64,000 bases of DNA from positions 4,774,136 through 4,838,135 of the forward strand of contig OX459100.1 in NCBI GenBank assembly GCA_949775045.1, in the 5' to 3' direction. A model generated the notes under the pieces. The model saw only the letters and a list, made by a program, of their open reading frames with translations. It had not been told where the DNA came from and searched no databases. Of this stretch, positions 11,192 to 22,130 are shown piece by piece. Made by a program: the position numbers and the translations under genes. Position 1 is the first letter of the stretch, and each line of letters opens with the position of its first letter. Source of the stretch: Metridium senile (lineage: Eukaryota > Cnidaria > Anthozoa > Actiniaria > Metridiidae).

Positions 11192-11454
11192 TAAGTACAA
11201 CCAATGGGGAACAGTGTGTGATGATAATTTTGATATAAAGGACTCCGAGGTTGTCGACAACTTGGTTTTACCAAAGTTGTAGCTAGGATATTGGTACGGT
11301 GGACGAGGGTCGGGTAAAGTCTGGTTAGAAGAAATGGCTTGTAGTGGATCGGAGTCTTCACTGCACGACTGTTCTCACTCTGAATGGGGACAAATGGACT
11401 CTAGCTGTAAAAGTCACAAAGAAGACGTTGGTGTTGTGTGTTCTGGTTACAAAG
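11192..11454 (+). pseudogene. SRCR exon S14, donor exon, broken
   Basis: It is related to S42 ([20 protein letters not shown] blocks). Bases are lost around the ACRQ codons (GAGGTTGTCGACAAC) and added in AAAGTTGTAGCTAGG, and the N-terminal quarter is missing. The phase-1 donor GTATAT at 11455 remains. The partner is S15. Confidence 0.65.
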
Positions 11455-11547
11455 GTATATTTATTTCTTAAGTCCCATCATTAATAATAATATTGTGTTA
11501 CAATATAATAGTACAATACAATTCATGTTTATTTAGTACCAATTCAT

Positions 11548-11681
11548 GTTTTATGTACTGGGAGCAACGGTCGTGTAAATTCTGGCTGAACCACGTAGGA
11601 TGTAAAAGCACAGATGGATGGGGAAGTGTCCACTCTAACTGCAACAGTCACATAAGGGACGCTGATATCAGTTCTGTTTAA
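11548..11681 (+). pseudogene. SRCR fragment S15
   Basis: This has a middle (WEQRSCKFWLNHVGCKST) joined by an internal deletion to DGWGSVHSNCNSH and a stop at 11681. The N-terminal half is absent. Confidence 0.6.
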
Positions 11682-11836
11682 AACTGTGAACTGTGACTGA
11701 CTCTAGAGCGGAAAGGCCCTCGTGAGCTCTCATAGCGTAGTACGGAATTAAGACAACTATTGCGAGGCCTGTACATGTTGTTGATGCAGGTCCCTCTGTA
11801 GGATCCAGACGGCTATGTGAATTTTGCTTTCATTCT

Positions 11837-12082
11837 TTACACGCACATGTCAAGCCATATGTCAAGTTGGTAAAGACTGTCATTGTTGTTGAGAGATACG
11901 AAGCTTGGTGCTGATTCAACGTACTTGGGTAATTGCTCGACGGCTGTCTAAAGGGTGTAATTCCACGATAAGGCGTGTAAGCGCCTCTCGAAAGTGTCAA
12001 ACTTTTCATCTTTAATAAGCCACGTACATTCATATAGGAATTTGGAAACTCTTGCAGGATCAGGACTAGCTGATTTTGTCAT
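11837..12082 (-). pseudogene. Decayed open frame, unrecognised product
   Basis: A minus-strand frame opens with ATG at 12082 (MTKSASPDPARVSKFLYE...). It passes one internal TAG at codon 45 and stays in the same frame to a TAA at 11837, 81 residues in all. The sequence looks protein-like (charged, aromatic, few repeats). It could be a transposon-protein fragment. It lies downstream of S16. Confidence 0.35.
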
Positions 12083-12245
12083 TTATTGACGTCAGCAGCA
12101 AAGGAGACACCAACTGCATTTTGTGGTTTATCGGGAGTCTGCTCAACGAGCGGCTTAAGTGCAATATTTTGTAAAGGAGGAGCATATGTAACACGAGGCG
12201 GAAACTCGGGTAAAGGCGTTGTCTATCAACAATGGTGTTGTTCTA
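12083..12245 (-). other. Possible coding segment downstream of S16
   Basis: A minus-strand frame of about 47 codons, rich in proline (PLPEFPPRVTYAPPLQ), follows an AG and ends in TGA just before the ATG of the 11837-12082 frame. A related but disrupted stretch lies at 575-660, downstream of S1. It might be a cytoplasmic-tail exon, but there is no support beyond the open frame. Confidence 0.25.
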
Positions 12246-12334
12246 GCCAGGATGAAAGCTCAAGCAACACACCTAAACGCACGACATCAACATCATATGT
12301 ATTACGATGAGAAGCAACGTTTCCCAAGGCAGTA

Positions 12335-12774
12335 TTATAAGATTGACGACTGTGTAGTGGGATGTACTGACAACTGTCCATAGCTATGTCCATAGCTGAT
12401 TAAAAAGTTCGATATTTTGTATAACATATCATATGTTGTATAGCTATACTTGTCTACACACACCACACCAACATCCCACTTGTGAGCGTTGCAGCCAGAG
12501 GGAACACTTCCCCACCCATTGTGAGTACAGCTGTGTAGTGAGGTCTCTGTGCCCTTACACTGCATCTTGTACAGCCAGACTTTACCCGAACCTCGTCCAT
12601 ACTGCCAATATCCTACAGCTTTGGTAAAACCAAGTTGTCGACATGCAACCTTGGCGTCCTTCATATCGAAGTAATTACCACCATAATCACACACTGTTCC
12701 CCATTGTTTATTGTGCAGGACTCGTACAATACCAGCAACACCTGAACCTACTGTACCAGGCTCAAGTTGTATAT
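12335..12774 (-). CDS. SRCR exon S16, type 1, terminal with tail
   Basis: The acceptor is the downstream AG (CCTAAG, minus strand) and the exon opens IQLEPGTVGSGVAG. All six cysteines are present, with an expanded CDYGGNYFDM loop. After GVVCVDK comes a tail of about 38 residues related to that of S1 and S17, then a stop at 12335. Confidence 0.75.
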
Positions 12775-12799
12775 CTTAGGCGTGGGGAAAAAGGATACG

Positions 12800-13375
12800 T
12801 AATCTAATTAACTAACAAATCCTATTCCACAATTAAATGTTATTTGGATTTAGCTTTTATCAGGGTGATAAATGCGCTAATCGCACACTCAGTTTCAGCC
12901 AATCAGATTGCAGGATTTGCTGGTGATGACAAATTTAAAGTGGATCTGGTGAACTTTGTCAGCTAGTGGAGTAACATATACATATGTTCGCTAATTCAGT
13001 ATACGTTGTCTTTGTAAAACAAATGCAGGCTTTGTCGAATCTGCAACTAGTATGAGCGGAATGTTTGACTGCTTTCAAATGAGTTGACAAAATTTTACTA
13101 GTTTATTTTTGTTAGGCATACAGTACCAAAGCATGATCAACAATGAGGAAGAGGGAATTCTACACAATAAGTCACTTAATACTTTATGCTTTATGTGTCT
13201 GAAAAATAACCTTATGTTACAGCTGATCATGTTACGATACTGCATGCTTTCTTTCATACCAGGAGTATATACATAGCTAAAAATGACCGCGCCATAGCAG
13301 GTGCGCGTACTAGGAAATTTGATCAGGTGTATAGTGCTTAGAAACTATATGAAACACAAGTTGTATTATTATTCA
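12800..13375. repeat. Array spacer block U, copy 2
   Basis: It aligns with 1235-1930, including the CAATCAGATTGCAG segment and the GAAGAGGGAATTCT stretch. No gene is seen inside. Confidence 0.6.
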
Positions 13376-13442
13376 TTATTGCCCACACGGCACAAGCATC
13401 CCACTTGTGAGCGTTGCAGCCAGAATCAACACATCCCAATTA

Positions 13443-13878
13443 TCATACGATTAGCGACTGTGTAGTGCGATGTGCTGACAACTGATGTACGCAGCTGATG
13501 AACAAGTTCAATAATTTGTATAACATATCATATGTTGTATAGCTATGCTTGCCTACACACACGACACCAACATCGTATTTGTGACGTTGCACCCAGACCA
13601 AACATTTCCCCATCCATTGTGGGTACATCTGTGTAGTGAGGTTTCTGTGCCCTTACACTGCATGTTGTACAGCCAGACTTTACCCGTTCCTCGTCCATAC
13701 CACCAATATCCAATAGCTTTGGCAAAACCAAGTTGTCGACATGCAACCTTGGCGTCCTTCATATCGAAGTAACCACCATAATCACACACTGTTCCCCATT
13801 GTTTATTGTGCAGGACCCGTACAATACCAGCAACACCTGAACCTACTGTACGAGGTTCAAGCTGTATATATTGGGCAT
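13443..13878 (-). pseudogene. SRCR exon S17, type 1, terminal, frameshifted
   Basis: The acceptor is good and the frame is open through the fifth cysteine. A missing base near 13583 (GACGTTGC for GACTGTTGC, plus strand) then shifts the frame. In the alternative frame the usual GVVCVGK tail continues to a stop at 13443. Confidence 0.65.
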
Positions 13879-13884
13879 CTTCAA

Positions 13885-14300
13885 AGAACAATACACAAAA
13901 CATATCGAACAACATATGTTTTTAAAAAAAGGTTTTCTATTTTACGTCGCTCACTACGTCTGCTCATTGTGGTAAACTCATAACAACAATGTCTGCTGGT
14001 ATGTATAGCTAGCTAGCATTTATATAATATCAAGGACAAAAGATACATACATATCAATTCATATACTTATTGTATGGTAAAAATAAATTGCGAAATATAT
14101 TGTAATTTGGAAAGATTTTTACAATTGCACTCAAGTCAGGGGTATGTATCAAATGTAAAACATATTGCTTTGTATTTACATGGTAAGCTGGTACATATCG
14201 TCTTCCTATGGCTCCGATTGATAACAGTGTGTGTCCGGTACACATTGAGTTCGAAGGTACCCTGATTTAAATTAAAGTTTTCATTTATTCATCCGACGGC
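13885..14300. repeat. Spacer block M copy upstream of S17
   Basis: It carries the TAGCTAGCTAGCATTT motif and the segment GATTGATAACAGTGTGTGTC, both shared with 29300-29780 and 44700-45180. Non-coding. Confidence 0.55.
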
Positions 14301-14381
14301 GAGTGTCCACGATACCAAAGCTGCTCGTTTCTGTAAATTTTACAAATGTTAGTAATTACACTGAAATCATAATGCTGCATA

Positions 14382-14716
14382 TTAATTTAAAGCCAGCAAA
14401 ACCCCAGAATCCTCAGTGTGACTGTTGCAACTCCAGTGAACACTTCCCCATCCATCGTGAGTACAGCTGTGTAGTGAGGTCTCTGTGCCCTTACACTGCA
14501 TGTTGTTCAACCAGACTTTACCCGACCCTCGTGCATAGTACATAGGTCCTACAGATTTGGTAAAACCAAGTTGTCGACATGTAACTTTGTAGCCGTTCAT
14601 ATACCAGCTATTATGGCACACTATTCCCCATTGGTTATTGTGGTAGACTCGTACAATACCAGCAACAGCTAAACCCGTTGTACCAGGTTCAAGTTGTATG
14701 TCATCTTGAGATGGAC
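14382..14716 (-). CDS. SRCR exon S18, type 2, terminal
   Basis: It is an intact frame from the TTTTGCAG acceptor (PSQDDIQLEPG) to DSGVLLALN and a stop. Five cysteines are present and GVVC is replaced by GVLL. The NGYKVTC and YARGSG variants are specific to it. The intact donor exon S19 lies 623 bases upstream, making S19-S18 one of the cleanest pairs. Confidence 0.75.
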
Positions 14717-14881
14717 CTGCAAAACCCTGAACATGATCAGAAATAACTATGTAGAAATGCTGCAAGGAGAGGAAATATTAAAATTATCACTTATTAAAAT
14801 TTCTTGTATAAAAAAAACAGTGGTTTACTGCATGGATTTGTGCCAATGAGAAACATCGTACTTGACCACATGTAAAAAATA

Positions 14882-15062
14882 CAGTGGAACCCTGCCTTAC
14901 GGCCAACCCTTTATTGCGGCTAGTTTTTTAGGTCCCGAAGAAATGCATGCCCATACATTGTCTATAAAATTTACGCGCTTAATAGAGCTACCCCATTAAT
15001 ACTCCCCGTTAATAATCTCTTTAGGCTGTCCCTTGGGTGGCTGAATTAACGGGGTTCCACTA
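14882..15062. mobile_element. MITE with pogo/Tigger-like termini
   Basis: The 181-bp insertion begins CAGTGGAACCC and ends GGGGTTCCACTA. These termini resemble those of pogo/Tigger transposons, which insert at TA. Other S-pair introns give the empty site (AAAAAATACGATG), so the insertion sits at a TA with a slightly mutated right-hand duplicate. Confidence 0.65.
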
Positions 15063-15113
15063 CACGATGATTTTACGATGTTACCTTTTTTATCAGTTTT
15101 GAGTAAAAATGTT

Positions 15114-15300
15114 TTGTTTATATAATAGCGGAATACTACATGGATGCTTGGAGATATGGAATTGATCTTCTCGTGTTAAAATGCAATATTCCACTACTCG
15201 TTCACTCGTTCACTGGGCTTACTCATGAGATACTGTATAACACTCGAAAATAAATTCCATTTGTCCGCGCTCCCATTTATTATTCTCTATATACAAATAA
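15114..15300. mobile_element. Foldback element FB1, copy 4
   Basis: It lies in the S19-S18 intron close to the S19 donor. The arms are less symmetrical than in the copy at 63285. Confidence 0.6.
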
Positions 15301-15339
15301 TCTAATATTTCATTAGAGAACACATGCACTGTGTATTAC

Positions 15340-15669
15340 CTTTGTAACCAGAACACACGACACCAACATCGTATGTGTGGCCGTTACAGTAAGAGGCAAC
15401 ACTTCCCCATCCATTGTGAGTACAGCTGTGTAGTGTGGTCTCTGTGCCCTTACACTGCATGTTGTACAGCCAGACCTTACCAGACCCTCGTCCATAGTAC
15501 CAATATCCTACAGCTTTTGCAAAACCAAGTTGTCGACATGCAACCTTGGCGTCTGGCATATCGAAGTTATCACGACACACTGTTCCCCATTGGTTATTGT
15601 GGAGGACTCGTACAATACCAGCAACACCTGAACCTACTGTACCAGGTTCAAGTTGTATATCTTGGGCAT
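15340..15669 (-). CDS. SRCR exon S19, type 1, donor exon
   Basis: This exon is fully intact: the TTTGAAG acceptor, AQDIQLEPGTVGSGVAG, six cysteines and a GVVCSGYK end with a phase-1 donor. It serves as the reference for type 1 units. The loop after the first cysteine is RDNFDMP. Confidence 0.85.
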
Positions 15670-16169
15670 CTTCAAAGAACAACACACAAAAGATATTGAC
15701 CAACATATGTCTTTAAAAAGGTTTTCTATTTTACTCGTTCATTACGTCTGCTCATTGTGGTTAACTCATAACAACTATGTCTTTGCTGGTATGTGTAGCT
15801 AGCTAGCATTTATAGACCATCAGGGACACAAGATCGATTCATATCAGTTCTTATATACTTGTTGTAAACAACCGACAACAGTAAAATAAAAAATGCGGTT
15901 TACATTTGAAATCAAGTAAGGCGTACTTATTGTGGTTAACTCATAACAACTATGTCTTTGCTGGTATGTGTAGCTAGCTAGCATTTATAGACCATCAGGG
16001 ACACAAGATCGAGGATCGTATTCCTATTTAGGCCTTTGCAAGATATCAACAGTCGCAAAAATAGATCAAACGCTACCTATAAAATTTTGCTTGAGTTGCA
16101 TGCTAATGCAGTTCAGGGCAGACATTACAGTTTTTGTAAAAAGCTTACAGAAATGATTTGGAAATTTAC

Positions 16170-16498
16170 CTTTGTAACCTGAACACACGACACCAATTTG
16201 TGGTTGTTGCATGCAGAGTAAACTTTTCCCCATCCATTGTGAGTACAGCTGTGTAGTGAGGTCTCTGTGCCCTTACACTGCATGCTGTACAGCCAGACTT
16301 TACCCGACCCTCGTCCAAATTGCCAATACCCCACAGCTTTGGTAAAACCAAGTTGTCGACATGCAACCTTGGCGTCGTTCATATCGAAGTCCCAGTTAGT
16401 ATCACACACTGTTCCCCATTGGTTATTGTGGAGCACTCGTACAATACCAGCAACACCTGAACCTACTGTACCAGGTTCAAGTTGTATATCTTGGGCAT
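16170..16498 (-). pseudogene. SRCR exon S20, type 1, donor exon, frameshifted
   Basis: It is almost identical to S21, but seven bases are missing near 16194 (GACACCAATTTG for GACACCAACATCATATTTG, plus strand). The frame is lost after the NNHK codons and the last cysteine codon with it. Splice sites are retained. S20 and S21 are a recent tandem duplicate with their spacers. Confidence 0.7.
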
Positions 16499-16825
16499 CT
16501 TCAAAGAACAACACACAAAAGATATTGACGAACATATGTCTTTATAAAGGTTGTCTATTTTACTCGTTCATTACGTCTGCTCATTGTGGTTAACTCGCAT
16601 AACAACTATGTCTTTGCAGGTATGTGTAGCTAGCTAGCATTTCTAGACCATCAGGGACACAAGATCGAGGATCATATTCCTATTTAAGTCTTTGCAAGAT
16701 ATCAACAGTCGCAAAAATAGATCAAACGCTACCTATAAAATTTTGCTTGAGTTGCATGCTAATGCAGTTCAGGGCAGACATTACAGTTTTTGTAAAAAGC
16801 TTACAGAAATGATTTGGAAAATTAC

Positions 16826-17161
16826 CTTTGTAACCTGAACACACGACACCAACATCATATTTGTGGTTGTTGCATGCAGAGTAAACTTTTCCCCATCCTG
16901 CGTGAGAACAGCTGTGTAGTGAGGTCTCTGTGCCCTTACACTGCATGTTGTACAGCCAGACTTTACCCGACCCTCGTCCAAATTGCCAATACCCCACAGC
17001 TTTGGTAAAACCAAGTTGTCGACATGCAACCTTGGCGTCGTTCATATCGAAGTCCCAGTTACCATTACACACTGTTCCCCATTGGTTATTGTGGAGGACT
17101 CGTACAATACCAGCAACACCTGAACCTACTGTACCAGGTTCAAGTTGTATATCTTGGGCAT
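16826..17161 (-). CDS. SRCR exon S21, type 1, donor exon
   Basis: It is intact, with acceptor and phase-1 donor. It has a long NGNWDFDM loop, the SHAGWGKVYSACNNHK variant and six cysteines, ending GVVCSGYK. It is likely spliced with S19 or S18 downstream. Confidence 0.8.
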
Positions 17162-17555
17162 CTTCAAAGAACAACACACAAAAGATATTGACCAACATAT
17201 GTCTTTAAAAAGGTTTTCTATTTTACTCGTTCATTACGTCTGCTCATTGTGGTTAACTCATAACAACTATGTCTTTGCAGGTATGTGTAGCTAGCTAGCA
17301 TTTATAGACCATCAGGGACACAAGATCGATTCATATCAGTTCTTATATACTTGTTGTAAACAACCGACAACAGTAAAATAAAAAATGCGGTTTACATTTG
17401 AAATCAAGTAAGACGTACTTATTGATAACTTTAACTGTGTCTACTACACACTCAAAGTTACCCTGATTGGATGAAATATTTCACATACATTCCCCTGAGT
17501 AATGACAATACCAAAGTGTGTTAAACACCATAATTAGAAATCATAATGCTGCATA

Positions 17556-17890
17556 TTAATTTAAAGCCATCAAGACCCCAGAATCCTCAGTGTGACCGTT
17601 GCAACTAGAATAAACACTTCCCCATCCATCATGGGTACAACTGTGTAGTGAGGTCTCTGTGCCCTTACACCACACGCTGTTCAGCCAGACTTTGCCCGAC
17701 CCTCATCCATAGTACATAGGTCCTAAAGCTTTGGTAAAACCAAGTTGTCGACAGGCAACTTTGTAGCCGTTCATATACCAGCTATTATGACATATTGTTC
17801 CCCAATGGTTATTGTAGTAGACTCGTACAATACCAGTAACAGCTAAACCCATTGTATCAGGTTCAAGTTCTATGTCATCTTGAGGTGGAC
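17556..17890 (-). pseudogene. SRCR exon S22, type 2, terminal, nonsense
   Basis: It starts well (PPQDDIELEPDTMGLAVTG) but CGA of YYGRGSG has become TGA near 17703, a CpG-type change. The rest, to a stop at 17556, stays recognisable. Its donor partner by position is S23, now 9.6 kb away across the transposon nest. Confidence 0.7.
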
Positions 17891-18112
17891 CTGTAAAACA
17901 ATTTATTTTGTTATATTGGTAAATTATTTTCACTGCTTTCTCGCTCTTTTATTGGACAATTCGGTGTCACGTGTCCGGAGCTAAAATCAAGAGTTGACTG
18001 ATTGGTCAACAGTTTAGCGTTTGTTGACCGCTTGGCGGGAAAAGGGCGGCTCGCGTTGAGTGAAAGTTGTGTAAAGGCGGGATTTTTTTTGCTGCTTTCC
18101 ACTGTTTACAAA

Positions 18113-19354
18113 ATGGAGCCGGCAGGAAAAAAGAGATTTTCAAATCTTACAAGTCAAGAAATAGACCAAATGGTTGTCAACAAAGACTCAGAAAACACTA
18201 AAAAAGCTACAAAGACGGCTGTGGCTACTCTGATAGAATTCTGCAGAGAAACCAAGAGAGAAACTGCGAATTTTGATGAAATGTCAAGAGAGGAATTGAA
18301 CCAACTTCTAATAGCATTCTACGCAAATGCTAGAAAAAAGAATGGTGACAGATACAAAAAAAATGCCATGACAAATCTGCGTTTTGGTCTACAAAGATAT
18401 TTTTTGGCCGAGCGAGAAGTGAACATCATTGCCGACCTGGAATTTGCGAAGGCAAATCAGGTATTCTGTTCAGCTATGGTGGATTTGAAGCGGCATGGTT
18501 TTGGAGGAGTAGATCATCATACTCCAATTACGATAGAAGACCTTGAGAAAATCCACAACTTGTACAATCCTGGAGCTCCTAATCCAAAAGTTCTGCAGCA
18601 ATTCGTGTGGTTCAATTTAATGCTGCACCTGGTTCGGCGAGGACGAGAAAACCTCAGACTTCAAAACAAACAAACTTTCGCCGTAAATGTTGATGCTACT
18701 GGGAAAAAATATGTCTATCAAGCTATAGACGAACTTGACAAAAACCACCGAGATAAAGACAATCCTCATGACACTCCAGGCGAAGGCCGTATGTACGAAA
18801 AGTCCGAAAAAGGCACTTGTCCAGTTGCAGCTTACGAGCTTTATTTATCAAAGCTTAATCCTGCACTATCGTCCTTGTGGCAACGACCAAAAGCGATGAA
18901 AGACTTCAAACCAGATGACAGCGTTTGGTACTGTAATTCCCCCTTAGGGAAGAACACTCTTGGCTCGTTTATGTCAACAATTTCAGAAGAAAACAAGCTC
19001 TCAAAACAGTACACTAACCACTGTATCAGAGCGACGGCCGTGTCTCTACTAGACCAGTGTAATATTGAAGCACGACACATCATGAGGGTTTCTGGTCATA
19101 AGTCGGAAAGCAGTATTCGTTCATATTCAAGAAGCCTTACCGAAGACAAACAAAGAGAAATCTCTAATACCTTGAGTTCTGCTGCTTCTACAAGCAACCA
19201 AATTGAAGAATATTCAAGCCGTAACACTCCAAGCTCACCCGTAAACATGATACAGAGTTTCGCGTCACAACAAAGTCAAGAAACTGTTCACTTTCACGCA
19301 GGATCTTTCTCCGGTGCAAATGTCACGTTAAATTTCTATTCAGGAACTCATTGA
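18113..19354 (+). CDS. Crypton-like tyrosine recombinase
   Basis: This intronless frame of 413 codons starts at MEPAGKKRF; an upstream ATG at 18002 would add 37 unrelated-looking residues. The N-terminal part (to about residue 150) resembles a SAM-like core-binding region. The catalytic part shows an arginine in RRGRENL (about residue 175), HCIRATA (HxxR, about 303), SGHKSESS (about 328) and a tyrosine in IRSYSR (about 337). These fit the R-HxxR-H-Y set of tyrosine recombinases. The likely type is the Crypton/DUF3504 group, which cuts and rejoins DNA through a covalent tyrosine intermediate. The glutamine/serine-rich C-terminus is uncharacterised. The full frame suggests recent activity or host use. 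Terminal boundaries of the element were not found. Confidence 0.75.
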   Translation: MEPAGKKRFSNLTSQEIDQMVVNKDSENTKKATKTAVATLIEFCRETKRETANFDEMSREELNQLLIAFYANARKKNGDRYKKNAMTNLRFGLQRYFLAEREVNIIADLEFAKANQVFCSAMVDLKRHGFGGVDHHTPITIEDLEKIHNLYNPGAPNPKVLQQFVWFNLMLHLVRRGRENLRLQNKQTFAVNVDATGKKYVYQAIDELDKNHRDKDNPHDTPGEGRMYEKSEKGTCPVAAYELYLSKLNPALSSLWQRPKAMKDFKPDDSVWYCNSPLGKNTLGSFMSTISEENKLSKQYTNHCIRATAVSLLDQCNIEARHIMRVSGHKSESSIRSYSRSLTEDKQREISNTLSSAASTSNQIEEYSSRNTPSSPVNMIQSFASQQSQETVHFHAGSFSGANVTLNFYSGTH

Positions 19355-19487
19355 CTGTTTCATTCATAAAGTTTTGCTAGTTTTTCGGCATTTGTATATT
19401 TATATTATTTTCATTTTCAAGCACAATGTAATTTAAATTAAACGCTTAACATCTTGCTATTTTGTCGACGGTCAATATTATATTTAC

Positions 19488-19493
19488 AATAAA
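19488..19493 (+). promoter_or_regulatory. Polyadenylation signal AATAAA
   Basis: An AATAAA hexamer lies 134 bases after the recombinase stop codon in AT-rich sequence, the usual place for 3' end processing. Confidence 0.45.
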
Positions 19494-19576
19494 GTATTAT
19501 TGGAAATCATCTTGCAATGTGTTTTGAAGCTTGTTTTATTTATTCGCATAATTTACCAATATAACAAAATACTTAA

Positions 19577-19693
19577 TGACTGTTTCCCTCGGGAAACGGT
19601 TAGTTTTTGTTTCCCTCGAATCTCAATGTCGGACCTCGGCAAACATTGAGATTCTCGGGAAACAAAACTAACCGTTTCCCTCGGGAACAGTCA
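19577..19693. mobile_element. 117-bp palindromic foldback element, TTAA-flanked
   Basis: The arms TGACTGTTTCCCTCGGGAAA... and ...TTTCCCTCGGGAACAGTCA are almost perfect inverted repeats around CAATGTCGGACCTCGG. TTAA stands on both sides (19573-19576 and 19694-19697). The right TTAA is also the left target site of the 6-kb element that follows. Confidence 0.75.
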
Positions 19694-19697
19694 TTAA

Positions 19698-21372
19698 GGT
19701 GGATCACTATAGTTTTCGGAAAGCCACACCAGGCCGTTATAAACGTCGTTTTGACAAACTTTCCAATTTTCGATTAACCTGAAACTTTTACAGATTATCA
19801 GTCTTAGACTAAAATTTAAAACAATTTACTTTGTTTTTAGATTTGTATTTTAATAGCAGCGATATACAGGAAAAACGGAAATCAGTTGCGCTTAAATTGT
19901 AGACGAACGCGATGAGATCTCGAAAAGCAGCTACCATCACAGTAAACTACAACATTAGGCACTCAAAATATCAAAGAATTAAAGAAATCTGTATGTTTGA
20001 TTTCGAGAAAATTACAGATATATTTTGTACTTTGTAGTTTTGAGTGTTAGAAGGAATCACTCAATGTGTGGCAATGTGACTTACAATAACTGAACAAATA
20101 GCGCTCAAAAACCGTCAAAACCTTCCCTGTACATATATGTCTTTAGTTACTAAGTTTGGGACAATAAATCGTTCACAGTATTGAGAAATTATTTTTTTTC
20201 TTAGAGATGTTAGAGCTTGACTTCAAGCGAAAACACATCACTGTTGCGCTTTTCTAGAAATATTCAAAACAGCCGTTTACATTTTTCTGTAAAATTCACA
20301 AACTCTTCTCCAAAGTACTAGAAATGCTATCCTGAAGCTTCATTTCAATTGAGGCATTTAAGAGCGTATGTCAGGTAGCATCAGACATCGGCTTGTAAAT
20401 CGTGGCAATGGTCAAAAATCCGATTTTGCTAATACTTTTATATTTTGTACCCTATTATATCCCAATCATCACAATCTACTTCATTAGTAAAAATAGTGCT
20501 TAGTTTTCGAGAAATAAGGATTTTTGTGAGAGTGGGTGAATATGCTAATTTTAGCGATCTCAGATTACCCCACTTCAATGGCCTGGCGTGACGAAAGTAT
20601 TTAACCTTTGAAATTTTAAGTAACATAATATTCTTGTTCATTATTTAGACATTATATTATGTAGTTTTCAATGATTAAAATCAAAAACTAAATTTTTTAC
20701 GAATTTTCTTGTCGACCATACTTTTTCTGCTTCTAAAAATAGCCTCAGAAGAATGGACTTTTAAACTATGTGCGATACAACCAAATCCAACGACATTCTC
20801 GATTTATATAGAAGAAGTGATGGCCTTGATGCTGATATAAAAATTTACGTCCGTATTTTGGTTGTATGGCATGAACAGCGATCTCAAAGTTGGTTAAAAT
20901 TCAACTTTAGCGACTCTGAAATTGACATGTTTTGTCTAGCCGTTACTCGTTTTGCCGTGTAAACTATCGCCAAACTATTGCGAAAATCTTCCATAGATTT
21001 ATAAAACCACTCACCTTATAATTAGCTATTAAATGAATACTAGTTTCAACCAACATCTGTTATATTAGTTATTTCTGGGATAAAAGCAATGCATACATCC
21101 CGACGTGCATGTAACGCAATGTGCTCAAATGACTGTCAACAATTGTTTTGCTTTGTATGACGGATCACCTATTAACTTTTTTGAAAGTTTTGCACAAATA
21201 CAAAACACTGCCCATGATAACTCGTTTAATAACAGTTAAAATAGTTATTTGAAAGTAATTTTTTAGAGATAGTTGAGGCAACTAAAAGCTATGTCAATAT
21301 TTTTAGCCGTACGTGTTTATATCGATAACAAACAGGCAGCCCATTACATGACATTAGTGTAAGCTCTTGAAG
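19698..21372 (+). repeat. Left inverted arm of the 6-kb element
   Basis: It pairs base for base with the reverse complement of 23438-25670 apart from the nested insertion and a few percent divergence. Short frames inside (for example 20768-20962) are mirrored in the other arm and have no recognisable domain. Confidence 0.8.
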
Positions 21373-21520
21373 TTCCATAAATTTGTAAAGACCACCAACC
21401 TTAGTTACTAGATGAATGATAGTTTCAACCAACTTATGTTTATAGAAGTTATTAAGCTTGCATATATTTAATATATACATATTCCTATGTGCATGTAACG
21501 CAATCTGTTCAAAAACATGT
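21000..21520. repeat. Degenerate tandem duplication across the left-arm boundary
   Basis: The segment TAGTTTCAACCAAC...GTGCATGTAACGCAATCTG at about 21385-21515 repeats about 21005-21135 with many changes. The period is roughly 380 bases. The second copy lies in the unique centre, just past the arm boundary. Confidence 0.5.
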
Positions 21521-21839
21521 AATCTGACAAAGCAGTGTCGCATTGTTGTATTATATTTTTTTGGCCATTTCTGATATATGATATACGATTTCATTTGCTG
21601 CTTGTACTTGCCAATTCTCATTTCTAATCACAGAAAAATGTACGATGATTTAATAAGGATATGAATCCGAGCAGATGTTGAGTTTACGTTAAATTTTCCA
21701 AATCATTTGATTGACAAGCGTTGTAAATACATAATCATGATATGTTTTTCTAAGATGCATTATCAAAATGTAAGGCTTCAGATTGTCGAACTACTTAGTG
21801 GTTTTACAAATCTTGCGGTTGCGATTTTTAGCAAATTTT

Positions 21840-22130
21840 AGTGCAATTGTTTATGTTGATTTTTTTTAGCTGTTTTGCGCCGGTTTCGAACCACCTACTA
21901 CCCCCCTCCCTTAACACCCCCTCCGTGTACAGTGCAAGAGAGACATCTCAAGTCAACTGCATAAGTTTGCAGTTTTTTGGTCCTGAAAGTGAGATTGAAT
22001 TGACACTATCACGTGCTGCCATGTTTCAAACACCAATAAATATTGGAAATTTCACAATTTCACAAAACAAGGGAAGCAACCGAAGTCCGTTACGGGCATT
22101 AATAAATACTCAACTCAGTGGCTATTAAAA
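21840..22130 (+). other. Unrecognised open frame in the element centre
   Basis: A 95-codon open frame has a hydrophobic start (MQLFMLIFFSCFAPVSN) that could pass for a signal peptide, then a serine-rich stretch. I recognise no domain, so I treat it as chance. Confidence 0.2.

Noticed and set aside
15313..15495. Antisense and out-of-frame open frames within SRCR exons (for example 15331-15699 plus strand)
   Set aside because: They recur in every copy as shadows of the SRCR coding frame.
20768..20962. Pair of mirrored open frames in the arms of the 6-kb element (20768-20962 and 23846-24040)
   Set aside because: They are the same sequence in inverted arms, so agreement between them is not evidence of coding selection.
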